DNA of 64,000 nucleotides, from positions 2,017,363 through 2,081,362 of the forward strand of contig NZ_CP036349.1 of the NCBI RefSeq assembly GCF_007753265.1, read 5' to 3'. A program made the translations under genes and the position numbers. Numbering within the stretch: the stretch's first letter is position 1; each line of letters opens with the position of its first letter. Under the pieces are notes generated by a model, which worked only from the letters and a program-made list of their open reading frames with translations, did not search any database and had not been told where the DNA came from. Positions 52,902 to 61,858 of this stretch are shown here, piece after piece. Source of the DNA: Botrimarina mediterranea. GTDB lineage: Bacteria; Planctomycetota; Planctomycetia; Pirellulales; Lacipirellulaceae.

Positions 52902-55343
52902 ATGCACCCCCGCTACTCGAGCCGCTCGAGGTTAACCGTGCGCACACCAGCTCAGCTACTTTACGCCCTATTGGGCTCCTTCGCCCTCGTCGGCCTCCTC
53001 GGCGCCGCGACGGTCGCTCCCGGGCAGCCGCCGTCTCCCGAACTCGCCTCTCCGGAATCGGCGGTCGAATCGACCTCTCCGAGCGGTCAAAGCGATGCCG
53101 CTCTTGAGGACGCGGGCGTGGGAAGTGAGGCGATGCCTCTCGAACAGGGCCCGGTCCACGAGGCCTTTGCCGCTCCGGTTGGCGACTTTGGCGCCGCCTC
53201 GCAGGAGTTGAGCGAGACAGTAATTGAAAAAGAGCCGCCGGCGACGATCGACGAGCTCCCCCCCGCCGAGCAGCCCGAAGGAGAGAACGTTCAGTGGATC
53301 CCCGGCTACTGGATGTGGTCGCCGGATCGCGAAGACTACGTCTGGGTGAGCGGCGTATGGCGCGATGTCCCGCCGGGACGTGAGTGGACGCCGGGCAGCT
53401 GGGTTCAAGTCGAGGGCGGTTACGCTTGGTCAGCGGGTTACTGGGCCTCATCGGCCACGACGGAGGTCGCTTACCTACCCGCGCCGCCCGAGAGCCTCGA
53501 AGAAGGCCCCTCGAGCCCCGCGCCGAGCGACGATCACTTTTGGATCCCCGGCTGCTGGACCTATGCCAACCAAAACTACCAGTGGCGCCCCGGCTACTGG
53601 TATCGCTCGCAGCCCAATTGGGTGTGGGTGCCGTCCTATTACAACTACACGCCCCGTGGCTATATCTTCGTGAACGGCTACTGGGACATGCCTCTCTACC
53701 GCCGCGGCGTGCTCTACGCGCCGGTCTACTGGAACTCGCCCGTCTATGGTCGGCCCGGCTTCGCCTATCGTCCGCGATCGGTTGTTAACACGTCGCTGCT
53801 GGTCTCGAGCCTGTTTGTGAACCCGTACCGGCACCACTACTACTACGGTTCTTACGGCCCCGGCTTCCGCAACCAGGGGCTCTATCCCTGGTTCGGCTTC
53901 TCGAGTGGCGTCTACGGCAACGCGGGCTTCGGCCGCGGCGGCTTCCGCTACTACGATCCGCTCTTCAGCTTCTACCGGTACGGCGGCGGGCGCAACGCCT
54001 TCGGACCGAACTTCAACCAACTACGTCGTGACTACGCCCGCTTCGACAACGACCGATGGGACGGCAATCGCGGACCCGGCGGGCGTGGACCCGGTTGGGA
54101 CGGTCGTGGCCGCGACGGCCGTGGTCCGGATGGACGCGATCGTGACGGACGTGACCGTGGGATCGAGGGTTTGATTGCCTCGAGCATCGGCGACCTCGAC
54201 TCAAGAGGCGGCCGCCCCTCGATGCGGCAGCTCGACGACGCGGCGCGTGAGCGGATCACCAGCAACCGCGATCAGATGCAGCGCTTCCGTGACCGCCGCG
54301 CGGAGATCGAAGGTGGCGGCGACATCGCGGCTCGTGTCCGTGGCGGCGCCGGCCGAGACGGCGCCAACCTCAACGCCGACGCCCGCGCACGTCTGGACCG
54401 CGATGGCCGCGGTCCCAGCGGTGAACGCCGCGAAGTGATGCGGGTGCCGCTCGAGGACTTCGGCGTCAGTCGCGAACGGGTCGAAGCCGCCCGCCAGCGC
54501 GCGGCGAACAACCAAGCCCAATCGCAGAACCGGGCCGAGCAGGTCCGCCAGCAGGCGCTCGATCGCGCCCGCAACCGCGGAGAGAACGCCGGCCGCCCCG
54601 GCGGTAACAACCCGCTGAATAACGATCGGCCTAACCTCAATCGCGACGACCTTCAGCAGCGAATTCGCAACCAGCAAGGTCGCCCCAACAACGGCACCGG
54701 TCGACAAGGCAACCCCAACGCTCAGCCCGGCGCTAATGCGCAGCCCGGCGGCGACGCGGCGGATCGCGCCCGTCAGGACGCGCTCAACCGCCTCCGCAAC
54801 CAGCAGCAGCGTCCCAACAACGGCGCCGGTCGGCAGGGCAATCCCAACGCCCTTCCAGGCAACAACCAACGGGACCAAATCCGTCAGGACGCGATCAATC
54901 GCTTCCGTAACCAGCAAGGCAATCCAAGCTCGCGCGGCCCGGGCGCTGCGGGGCAACCCAATCTCCGCAGCCCTTCGAGTGAAGCGATCCAGAACCGCAT
55001 CCAGCAACGCAGTAACTTCCGCGGCCCCATCCAGCAGGGCAATCCTCAGGGAATAAACTCCTCGCCGCAGCGTCGTCCTTCGCCGACGCCGAACTTGGGC
55101 AACCCCCGTTCGTTCAATCGGCCCAGCGTCAGCCCCCAGCAGCGTAGCACTCCGAGCATCAACCGCTCGGCGATCCCGGGCGGCGGTCGTCCTGGTGGCG
55201 GACCTTCGTTCGGGGGCAACCGCGGTGGTGGTGGGGGCGGCCCGGCCTTCGGTGGTAACCGGGGTGGCGGCGGTGGGGGCTCGTCCTTCCGTGGCGGCGG
55301 CGGTGGCGCCGGAGGCGGCGCCGGTCGTGGCCGTGGCCGTTGA
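52902..55343 (+). CDS. YXWGXW-repeat envelope protein with Arg/Asn-rich linker and Gly-rich end
   Basis: 813 residues. Signal peptide region LLYALLGSFALVGLLGAATV. About 120-310 carry aromatic YXWGXW-type repeats (IPGYWMWSPDREDYVWVSG, AWSAGYW, RPGYWYR). From ~380 there are Asp/Arg/Gly runs (GRGPDGRDRDGRDRG), then several near-identical Gln/Asn-rich segments (QQGRPNNGTGRQGNPN), and a Gly-rich end (GGGGGGPAFGGNRGGGGGG). Low-complexity, probably an outer-surface or nucleic-acid/polysaccharide-binding structural protein. Function unknown. Confidence 0.75.
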   Translation: MHPRYSSRSRLTVRTPAQLLYALLGSFALVGLLGAATVAPGQPPSPELASPESAVESTSPSGQSDAALEDAGVGSEAMPLEQGPVHEAFAAPVGDFGAASQELSETVIEKEPPATIDELPPAEQPEGENVQWIPGYWMWSPDREDYVWVSGVWRDVPPGREWTPGSWVQVEGGYAWSAGYWASSATTEVAYLPAPPESLEEGPSSPAPSDDHFWIPGCWTYANQNYQWRPGYWYRSQPNWVWVPSYYNYTPRGYIFVNGYWDMPLYRRGVLYAPVYWNSPVYGRPGFAYRPRSVVNTSLLVSSLFVNPYRHHYYYGSYGPGFRNQGLYPWFGFSSGVYGNAGFGRGGFRYYDPLFSFYRYGGGRNAFGPNFNQLRRDYARFDNDRWDGNRGPGGRGPGWDGRGRDGRGPDGRDRDGRDRGIEGLIASSIGDLDSRGGRPSMRQLDDAARERITSNRDQMQRFRDRRAEIEGGGDIAARVRGGAGRDGANLNADARARLDRDGRGPSGERREVMRVPLEDFGVSRERVEAARQRAANNQAQSQNRAEQVRQQALDRARNRGENAGRPGGNNPLNNDRPNLNRDDLQQRIRNQQGRPNNGTGRQGNPNAQPGANAQPGGDAADRARQDALNRLRNQQQRPNNGAGRQGNPNALPGNNQRDQIRQDAINRFRNQQGNPSSRGPGAAGQPNLRSPSSEAIQNRIQQRSNFRGPIQQGNPQGINSSPQRRPSPTPNLGNPRSFNRPSVSPQQRSTPSINRSAIPGGGRPGGGPSFGGNRGGGGGGPAFGGNRGGGGGGSSFRGGGGGAGGGAGRGRGR

Positions 55344-55360
55344 GTTTTCTGACGATGAAC

Positions 55361-56800
55361 CTAGGACGCGTCGCTAGCGCGACACGCTTCGGCGAGCAGC
55401 TCCATCGGGTGCGCCACTCGCACGTTGGCTAGCGACGCATCGTCCCGGCAGGCCAGGTTGAGTTGGTGCATACAGCCGGGGTTTGCGGTGGCGAGCACGT
55501 CGGGATTCGCGGCTTTGACGTGACCGAGCTTTCGCTCTAACAGTTTGCCTGCTTGCTCGGGTTGCGTGATCGTGTAGACCCCCGCCGCGCCGCAACACCA
55601 ATCGGACTCGGCGAGCGGAACGAACTGGTAACTGGGCACGCGCTTGAGAAGTTCGATCGGTTGGCTGACGACCTTCTGGCCGTGGCAAAGGTGGCAGGAG
55701 GCGTCGTAGGTGACGCGTTTCGTAGCGCCACCCGCGGCTAGCGCCGACGGCTCACGGGTTAGTACTCGCTCAAGCCGCGACTGCGGCGTCGCTTCACTGC
55801 CGACTGCCTGCTGCCCACCGCCCACTACCTGCCACACGAACTCTTGCACGTCGCGCACCTTCGCATCCCACGCCTTCGCGCGCGTCGCGTAGTTAGGATC
55901 GTCGGCGAGCAGGTCGGCGTAGTGACGCAGATGGCTGCCGCAGCCGCCGGCGTTGCTGATCACCGCGTCAACGCTATCGAACGCCAAAGGCCCGGCACGA
56001 AGGCCTTGCCAGTCGAACATATCGAGCGTTCGGCGTGCCTGTTCTTTCGCCTGATCGAGATCGCCGTTGTGGGCGTGCAAGGATCCGCAGCACGGCTGTG
56101 AACGCGGCGTCACGACTTCGCAACCCGCCGCGAGCAGCACGTCGACCGTCGCCCGGTTCACCCGTGCGAACGAGATGTCTTGCACACAGCCGGTGAGCAC
56201 CGCGACCCGCGCGCGGGGCTTTCCGCTCCACCACTCGGCGGGCGGCGTCTCGACGGTCTTGATCCGTGCGTCGCTGAATGGCGCGTCGATCGGCGGCGCC
56301 GATGGCTCGAGGTCGCGCAGCGTCTTCGGCGCCAGCCGCATCGCGCCGATCATGTAAAGTGTCCGGCGAATCCATGGGATCTGTTGCACGGCGACGCCTC
56401 GCGCCACCAAGCGTAAGAGCCACGGCCGCGTCATCAATAGCCGCAGGCCCAGCCATCGATAGACCCGCCGCATCGGCGTGTCGAGCAGCCCGGCATTCTC
56501 GCTCGCCGCCCGTCCCTTCTCGAGCAGCGAAACGTACTGCACACCCGCCGGACAAGCCGTCTGGCAAGCCAAACAGCCGACGCAGTAGTCCATCTCCTCG
56601 GCAAACTCGCGCGACAACGGCAGCTCGCCATCGGCGATCGACCGCATCAACGCGATCCGCCCGCGCGGGCTCGACCGCTCACGCCCCGTCTCGACAAACG
56701 TCGGGCACGTCGGCAAACACAAGCCACAGTGCATGCACTGCTGGACAACGGAGTAGTCCATTGTCTGGAGCAAGTTCAGGCCGTGTTCTTTATTCGCCAC
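55361..56800 (-). CDS. glcF: Glycolate oxidase iron-sulfur subunit
   Basis: 479 residues. Two 4Fe-4S ferredoxin motifs near the N-terminus (CMHCGLCLPTCP and CVGCLACQTACP), followed by two cysteine-rich CCG domains (CCGSLHAHNGD and CCGAAGVYTI). It passes electrons from GlcD to the quinone pool. It follows glcD, separated by an inverted repeat, and is convergent with the YXWGXW gene (17-base gap). Confidence 0.92.
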   Translation of the reverse strand: MANKEHGLNLLQTMDYSVVQQCMHCGLCLPTCPTFVETGRERSSPRGRIALMRSIADGELPLSREFAEEMDYCVGCLACQTACPAGVQYVSLLEKGRAASENAGLLDTPMRRVYRWLGLRLLMTRPWLLRLVARGVAVQQIPWIRRTLYMIGAMRLAPKTLRDLEPSAPPIDAPFSDARIKTVETPPAEWWSGKPRARVAVLTGCVQDISFARVNRATVDVLLAAGCEVVTPRSQPCCGSLHAHNGDLDQAKEQARRTLDMFDWQGLRAGPLAFDSVDAVISNAGGCGSHLRHYADLLADDPNYATRAKAWDAKVRDVQEFVWQVVGGGQQAVGSEATPQSRLERVLTREPSALAAGGATKRVTYDASCHLCHGQKVVSQPIELLKRVPSYQFVPLAESDWCCGAAGVYTITQPEQAGKLLERKLGHVKAANPDVLATANPGCMHQLNLACRDDASLANVRVAHPMELLAEACRASDAS

Positions 56801-56810
56801 TTCTGCTTTT

Positions 56811-56921
56811 AAGAATGGGACGCGGATTTAAAGGGATTGAAGGGATGAACGCAGATAAAAAGTGAAATGGAAGAAATCCGCGGCAATCCCTTCGATCCGC
56901 GATAATCCGCGTCCCATTCTT
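56811..56921. repeat. Inverted repeat with 18-base arms between glcD and glcF
   Basis: AAGAATGGGACGCGGATT (56811-56828) and its exact reverse complement (56904-56921). The right arm overlaps the TAA stop of glcD by one base. Inner blocks (AAGGGATTGAAGGGATGAAC, CAATCCCTTCGATC) are partly complementary. Confidence 0.85.
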
Positions 56922-58345
56922 TAGTCGAACACCTTGCCCGGGTTGAGCAGCCACTGCGGGTCGAGCGCTTGCTTTACTTTACGCAGCAGCTCGAAGCTGC
57001 CGTCGCCGAGTTGGCGGCGGAGGAAGGGCTTCTTAGCCAGACCAACACCGTGCTCGCCGGTGATGGTGCCGCCGCGGCGGAGCGTTTCGTCGACGATCTC
57101 TTCGAGCGCCGCCTCGAAGCGGTGCATCTCGTCGGCGTTGCGTTCATCCACAAGGAACGTCGGGTGGAGGTTGCCATCGCCCATGTGCCCAAAGACGCCG
57201 ATCCGTACGTTGTGCCGCTCGGCGCAGCCGGCGATAAACTTTACGACTGCCGCCAACTCACTGCGCGGGACGGTCACGTCCTCAAGGATCGTCGTCGGAC
57301 TCACCCGCGCGAGCGCCGAGAACGCCGCGCGTCGCGCCGTAAGCAATCGCTCGGCGTCTTCGACGGTCTGGGCCGTCTCGACGTTGGTGGCGTTGTTGTC
57401 GATGAGCGCTTGGTGCATCGCCGCGGACTCTTCTTCCACCACCGCCGGGTGGCCGTCGGATTCCAGCAGCAGTAGCGCCGCCGCGTCGAGCGGCAGGCCG
57501 AGGTTCGCGTAGTCGTCGACGCAGCGGATCGTCGTCTGGTCGAGGAACTCAACCGTGCACGGGACGATCTTTCGCGCGATGATGTCCGACACGGCCTGGG
57601 CAGCGGACTCCAGCGTCGCGAAGGTCGCCACCATGGTGCGCCGCGCCTGGGGGCGCGGCAGCAGTTTCAGTAACACTTCGGTGACGACGCCGAGCGTCCC
57701 TTCGCTGCCGATGAACAGGTCGCGGAGGTTGTAGCCGGCGACGTCCTTTACGCACTGATTGCCGAGCCACACCTCTTCGCCGTCGGCGAGCACGACGCGG
57801 AGGCCCATCACATAGTCGCGGGTGACGCCGTACTTGAGGCCGCGCAGGCCGCCGGAGTTCTCCGCCACGTTGCCGCCGATCGTGCTGATCTTCTGCGACC
57901 CCGGGTCGGGCGGATAGAAGAGGCCGTGCTTGGCGGCCTCTTGATCGACCTTCATCGTGATCACGCCCGGCTCGACGCGGATCGTCAGGTTGGCCGTATC
58001 GACCTCGATGACCTTGTCGAGCTGCGTCATCACCAGCGTCACGGCGCCGTCGAGCGGCACGCTCCCGCCCGAAAGCCCCGTCCCCGACCCCCGCGTCACC
58101 AGCGGCACGCCTGCCGACGTGACCGCCTTCACGATGGCCGGGACCTGCGAACGCTCGGTCGGAAAGACCACACACGCCGGCCGCTGCTTGAGCATCGCCG
58201 TCCCGTCGAACGCGTACGGCGCGACGTCGATCGCCTCGGTCAGCACGTTGTCGGCGCCGACGACGCCACGCAGCGTATCGATCAGCGCGGCGTCGGCCCG
58301 GTTGTAGTTCGCTGGCGTCGCAGGAGAGGCGGCAATCATTCGCAA
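56921..58345 (-). CDS. glcD: Glycolate oxidase FAD-linked subunit
   Basis: 474 residues. The PCMH-type FAD-binding domain shows VPLVTRGSGTGLSGGSVP and QKISTIGGNVAENSGGLRGL; the C-terminal domain has HMGDGNLHPTFL and the end GTITGEHGVGLAKKPFL. It oxidises glycolate or a related 2-hydroxyacid; D-lactate dehydrogenase is a close alternative. Forms a unit with glcF. No glcE is present, as in two-subunit forms. Confidence 0.9.
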   Translation of the reverse strand: MRMIAASPATPANYNRADAALIDTLRGVVGADNVLTEAIDVAPYAFDGTAMLKQRPACVVFPTERSQVPAIVKAVTSAGVPLVTRGSGTGLSGGSVPLDGAVTLVMTQLDKVIEVDTANLTIRVEPGVITMKVDQEAAKHGLFYPPDPGSQKISTIGGNVAENSGGLRGLKYGVTRDYVMGLRVVLADGEEVWLGNQCVKDVAGYNLRDLFIGSEGTLGVVTEVLLKLLPRPQARRTMVATFATLESAAQAVSDIIARKIVPCTVEFLDQTTIRCVDDYANLGLPLDAAALLLLESDGHPAVVEEESAAMHQALIDNNATNVETAQTVEDAERLLTARRAAFSALARVSPTTILEDVTVPRSELAAVVKFIAGCAERHNVRIGVFGHMGDGNLHPTFLVDERNADEMHRFEAALEEIVDETLRRGGTITGEHGVGLAKKPFLRRQLGDGSFELLRKVKQALDPQWLLNPGKVFD

Positions 58346-58435
58346 GGCTCGGGTAGGGAGAGCCTTTCAGCTTAGTCGAAAACAGCGGGCCCGCGAATGA
58401 CGCGAATGGGCGCGAATTGAGCAATCAGGGGAGGC

Positions 58436-58516
58436 TGGCGAGCCGGCGATGTTAATCGTCGGTGGGAACTTGGTGCCCGCTTTCCACCGACGACTCACGT
58501 CGCCGGCTCGCCAAAA
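58436..58516. repeat. Inverted repeat, TGGCGAGC...GATGTTAAT family
   Basis: Begins TGGCGAGCCGGCGATGTTAA and ends CGCCGGCTCGCCAAAAT. Homologous in block order to 31681-31757. It lies just past the dipeptidase stop (58527). Confidence 0.7.
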
Positions 58517-58526
58517 TCTTGAATGG

Positions 58527-59741
58527 CTACTCCTTCGCCGCTTCCACCTTCCGCATCACGCGCAGCAGGTTCCCGCCCAGTACGCCGCGGATCTCTTCGG
58601 GCGTGTAGCCGCGGTCGAGGAGGCCCTGGGTGATCCGTGGGTAGCAGGCCACGTCCTCGAGGCCCTCGGGGAGGACGCTGACGCCGTCGAAGTCCGAGCC
58701 GATGCCGACGTGCTCGATCCCCGCCACCTCGGCGATGTGGTCGATGTGGTCGAGGAGGTCATGGATCGATCCGCGGGGCATGCGGTTGGCGCGGCGATAC
58801 TCTCTCTGCTTGCGCTCGATCGTCTCCTCGTCGGCGCCCTCCGCTTCCAGGTCGCGGCGGATCTGGAACGTCGCGGCGTAGTTGTCCGCCGCGGCGGGGA
58901 CGACGAACGCGCTAAAGAAATTGACCATCACGACGCCGTCCTTCTCCTTCAGCCGCTCCAGCACGTCGTCGGGGACATTGCGTGGATGGTCGGCGACGGC
59001 GCGAGACGAGCTGTGGCTGAAGATCACCGGCGCCGTGCTGGTGTCGAGCGCCTGGTGCATCACCTCGACCGAGACGTGCGAGATATCGACCATCATCCCC
59101 AGCCGGTTCATCTCACGGATGACCTCCTTGCCGAATTCGGTGAGCCCGCCGTGTTGAGGCTTGTCGGTCCCCGAGTCGGCCCACGAGATCGTGTTGCCGT
59201 GCGTGAGGGTCATGTACCGGGCGCCGAGCTCGTGCAGCCGCCGCAGCGTGCTGAGCGACTCCTCGATGCAATGGCCCCCTTCGACGCCGATCAGCGACGC
59301 GATCTTCCCCTCGCCGGCGATCCGTTCGATGTCGTCGGACGTCAGCGCGAGCTCGAGGTCGCCCGGGTAGCGATCGACCATCAGCTTGACGAGTTCGATC
59401 TGTTCGAGCGTCGTGGCGAGCGCCTTGCCGGTGCCATCGAGTTCGGCAGGGACCCAGACGCTCCAGAACTGGCACTTGAGCCCCCCCTCGCGCGCCCGTG
59501 GCAGGTCGGTCTGCAACCTCGGCTGCGGCTGGGCGATGTCGATCTTCGAGAAATCGCTGGAGCCCTTGGTGCGGATCTCCCACGGCAGGTCGTTGTGACC
59601 ATCGATCATCAGCGCCGAATGATGCAACTCGAGCGCTTCGTCGCTGACGACGATGGGCTCACGGTCTTCGGCGTTCGACATAGCAGCAGCGCAAACTAGA
59701 GCCGTGCCCGTTAGGAAGCGGAGCACACGATAACTGATCAT
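58527..59741 (-). CDS. Secreted membrane dipeptidase (peptidase M19)
   Basis: 404 residues. Signal peptide MISYRVLRFLTGTALVCAAA. The zinc motif HND is in LMIDGHNDLPWE; later ligands are in GVEGGHCIEE, DISHVSVEVM and FSHSSSRAV, and HVGIGSDFDG closes the barrel. M19 enzymes split dipeptides, including those with a D-residue. ATG 59741 overlaps the stop of the preceding gene (ATGA), so the two are coupled; murein peptide degradation is the likely joint task. Confidence 0.92.
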   Translation of the reverse strand: MISYRVLRFLTGTALVCAAAMSNAEDREPIVVSDEALELHHSALMIDGHNDLPWEIRTKGSSDFSKIDIAQPQPRLQTDLPRAREGGLKCQFWSVWVPAELDGTGKALATTLEQIELVKLMVDRYPGDLELALTSDDIERIAGEGKIASLIGVEGGHCIEESLSTLRRLHELGARYMTLTHGNTISWADSGTDKPQHGGLTEFGKEVIREMNRLGMMVDISHVSVEVMHQALDTSTAPVIFSHSSSRAVADHPRNVPDDVLERLKEKDGVVMVNFFSAFVVPAAADNYAATFQIRRDLEAEGADEETIERKQREYRRANRMPRGSIHDLLDHIDHIAEVAGIEHVGIGSDFDGVSVLPEGLEDVACYPRITQGLLDRGYTPEEIRGVLGGNLLRVMRKVEAAKE

Positions 59742-61804
59742 TCGACCCCCAGTTCGTTCCAAGCCCAGCGGTACAGATTCCGGGCGTCGAGATAACGGTT
59801 GGCGCCCGTCGAAGCGCCAAGGATGACAACGTACAGCGGCTTGTCGCCGCGCTTGCCGGCCGAGACGAGGCACGCCCCCGCTGGGCCGGTGGTGCCGGTC
59901 TTGACGCCGTAGAAGCCTTCGGTCCCCAGCAGCGAGTCGGTGTTGTTCCAGACGATGTTCCGCTCGTAGCCGGCCGTCGAGCTGAGCGTCGTGGCGTAAC
60001 GCCGCGTCGCCACGACCTTACGGAACAGCTCGTTCTGCATCGCCGCGTGGGCGAGCTTCACCAAGTCCTGCGCGGTGGTGACGTGCCCCTCGGCGGTGAG
60101 GCCGTGCGTGTTGCGGTAACCGGTGCCGTCCATGCCCAGCTCCTTGGCCGTGGCGTTCATCTTGGCGATGAAGCGGTCGTACGCCGATTCGTCATCTTCG
60201 CCGGGCAAGCGGTCGCCGAAGTGCTCGGCGAAGGCGACCGACGCGTCGTTCCCCGAAGGCAGCATCAGGCCGTAGAGCAGTTCGCGGACGGTGACCTTCT
60301 CGCCGGCTTTGACTGCCGACGTCGAGCCGCCCGTCTTGTCGGCGCGCTCACTGAAAGTAATCACCTCGTCGAGCACCTTCGGGTCTTCTTCGGCGATCTT
60401 GAGAACGACGTAGGCCGTCATCATCTTGGTGGTGCTGGCCGGGTCGCGCGTGCCGGCGTCGTTGTAACCCCAGAGAAGCTTGCCGGTCTCGCCGTCGGCG
60501 ATCGCCCACGCCGCGCAGCTGACGACCGGCGGGCCGGTGACCGGGTCCTGCGGCTTCAGCGGCGGCAGGTCCTTCATTGCCTCTTCCGGCGCCGGCGCGG
60601 GCCTGTCTTCCATCACCAGCGGGCCGAGCGCCTTCCAGAACGCGCCATCGACTTCGCCGGTCGGCTTGAGGCCGTTCTTCTTCTGGAACGCCTTGACCGC
60701 CGAGTCGGTGTTGGGGCCGAAGTCGCCATCGACCGACAGGTCGGGGCTCGGGTCGAGGCGTTCGTTGAGCGTCCGTTGCAAGGGCTCGACCAGCGGGTCC
60801 TCTTGCCCCATCCGCAGCACGCGGGCGACCTGCGGCGCGTCCACGGCGCCGGCGCCCTCGGTGAAGTAGTCGAACGCCGCCTTGCCGACCTGAGCGATCA
60901 GCGTCATCGGCTCCGCCTCGGCGCCCCAGCCGGTGTCCTTGTTGTCCGTCGTCATCACGCAAACGGCGATCGGCCCGGTGGGCGACTCGATGACGCCGCC
61001 ATCGCAGCGCGAGGCGGAGACGCTCCCTCCCTTGTGCGCCACGGTGGTCCCCTTCGGCAACAGCCGCGGCAGCGTGTCCTTCGATTGACAAGCGCGGAGG
61101 TGGTCGAGCATCTCTTTGCGGGCCTCCTCGATTTCGTCCTCGTCGAAGCCCGGCGGCGTCATCTTCACGATCTTCTCGTAGAGGTCGATCGTTTCGGCCG
61201 CGGTCATCACGCCCAGACCGAACTTCTTACTTCGTTCGGGGGCGATTGTCGTGTCGCCGCGGAACACCAGCGAGTTCAGCCGCATGTTGTCGTAGCCGAG
61301 GCCTTCCATCAGCCGATTGACGGAGCGGATCCCCTTGGCGGCGGGCGTATCACCTTCCGCCTCGTCGTCGGAACGACCGATCGCTTCGATGACGAGGTTG
61401 GTGGCCGTGTTGTCGCTCCAGCCCATCATCAGGCGGATCGCGTCACGCAGCGTGAGTTCCGTCCCGGGAGTGAAGTGCTCGGTCAGCAGGCCCGAGCCGG
61501 GTACCTTGTCCGATTCCTTTAGTTCGAGCTTGTCATCCATCGACAAGTCGCCCCTCAGCTCCGCGCGATAGGCGGTGAGCATGATCGGCAGCTTGATCAT
61601 GCTCGCCGAGGGCATCGGCCGGTCGGCGTCGAATGTGAATGTCTCGCCCGTTTCGAGGTGCTTGATCGCGACCGTGACGGCGCCCTGATGGCCTTCGAGC
61701 ATCGGCCGCAGCGCCTTGCCGAGAGCCTGCTGGGCCGTCGGCTTCGCCAGCGATGCGGTCGAAACCAGGGCAACTAGAGCCAGGCAAAGTAGCTGTCGCC
61801 ACAT
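59738..61804 (-). CDS. Fusion: class A beta-lactamase-like domain, PG-binding domain, S11 DD-carboxypeptidase
   Basis: 688 residues with signal peptide (LLCLALVALVSTASLA). Residues 25-315: serine-hydrolase fold with S68-M-I-K71, SDN 130-132 and HKGG 257-260, as in class A beta-lactamases. About 340-400: peptidoglycan-binding domain (SVDGDFGPNTDSAVKAFQ). About 430-688: S11 carboxypeptidase (PBP5 type) with STTK 457-460, SGN 517-519 and KTG 635-637. Both active sites look complete. It should trim D-Ala from murein in the periplasm; the first domain might hydrolyse beta-lactams or be a second peptidase. ATG 61804 has GGAGA upstream. Confidence 0.88.
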   Translation of the reverse strand: MWRQLLCLALVALVSTASLAKPTAQQALGKALRPMLEGHQGAVTVAIKHLETGETFTFDADRPMPSASMIKLPIMLTAYRAELRGDLSMDDKLELKESDKVPGSGLLTEHFTPGTELTLRDAIRLMMGWSDNTATNLVIEAIGRSDDEAEGDTPAAKGIRSVNRLMEGLGYDNMRLNSLVFRGDTTIAPERSKKFGLGVMTAAETIDLYEKIVKMTPPGFDEDEIEEARKEMLDHLRACQSKDTLPRLLPKGTTVAHKGGSVSASRCDGGVIESPTGPIAVCVMTTDNKDTGWGAEAEPMTLIAQVGKAAFDYFTEGAGAVDAPQVARVLRMGQEDPLVEPLQRTLNERLDPSPDLSVDGDFGPNTDSAVKAFQKKNGLKPTGEVDGAFWKALGPLVMEDRPAPAPEEAMKDLPPLKPQDPVTGPPVVSCAAWAIADGETGKLLWGYNDAGTRDPASTTKMMTAYVVLKIAEEDPKVLDEVITFSERADKTGGSTSAVKAGEKVTVRELLYGLMLPSGNDASVAFAEHFGDRLPGEDDESAYDRFIAKMNATAKELGMDGTGYRNTHGLTAEGHVTTAQDLVKLAHAAMQNELFRKVVATRRYATTLSSTAGYERNIVWNNTDSLLGTEGFYGVKTGTTGPAGACLVSAGKRGDKPLYVVILGASTGANRYLDARNLYRWAWNELGVE

Positions 61805-61858
61805 GACGCGATCTCTCCAGGTGTGAAGCACGGGCCGTTCTTCGGTTAACAGTGCAGC

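Noticed and set aside
58449-59699. 416-codon open frame on the plus strand
   Set aside because: Opposite the M19 dipeptidase gene; no recognisable motif.
60047-61522. 491-codon open frame on the plus strand
   Set aside because: Antisense to the beta-lactamase-like/S11 fusion gene; no domain or ribosome binding site.
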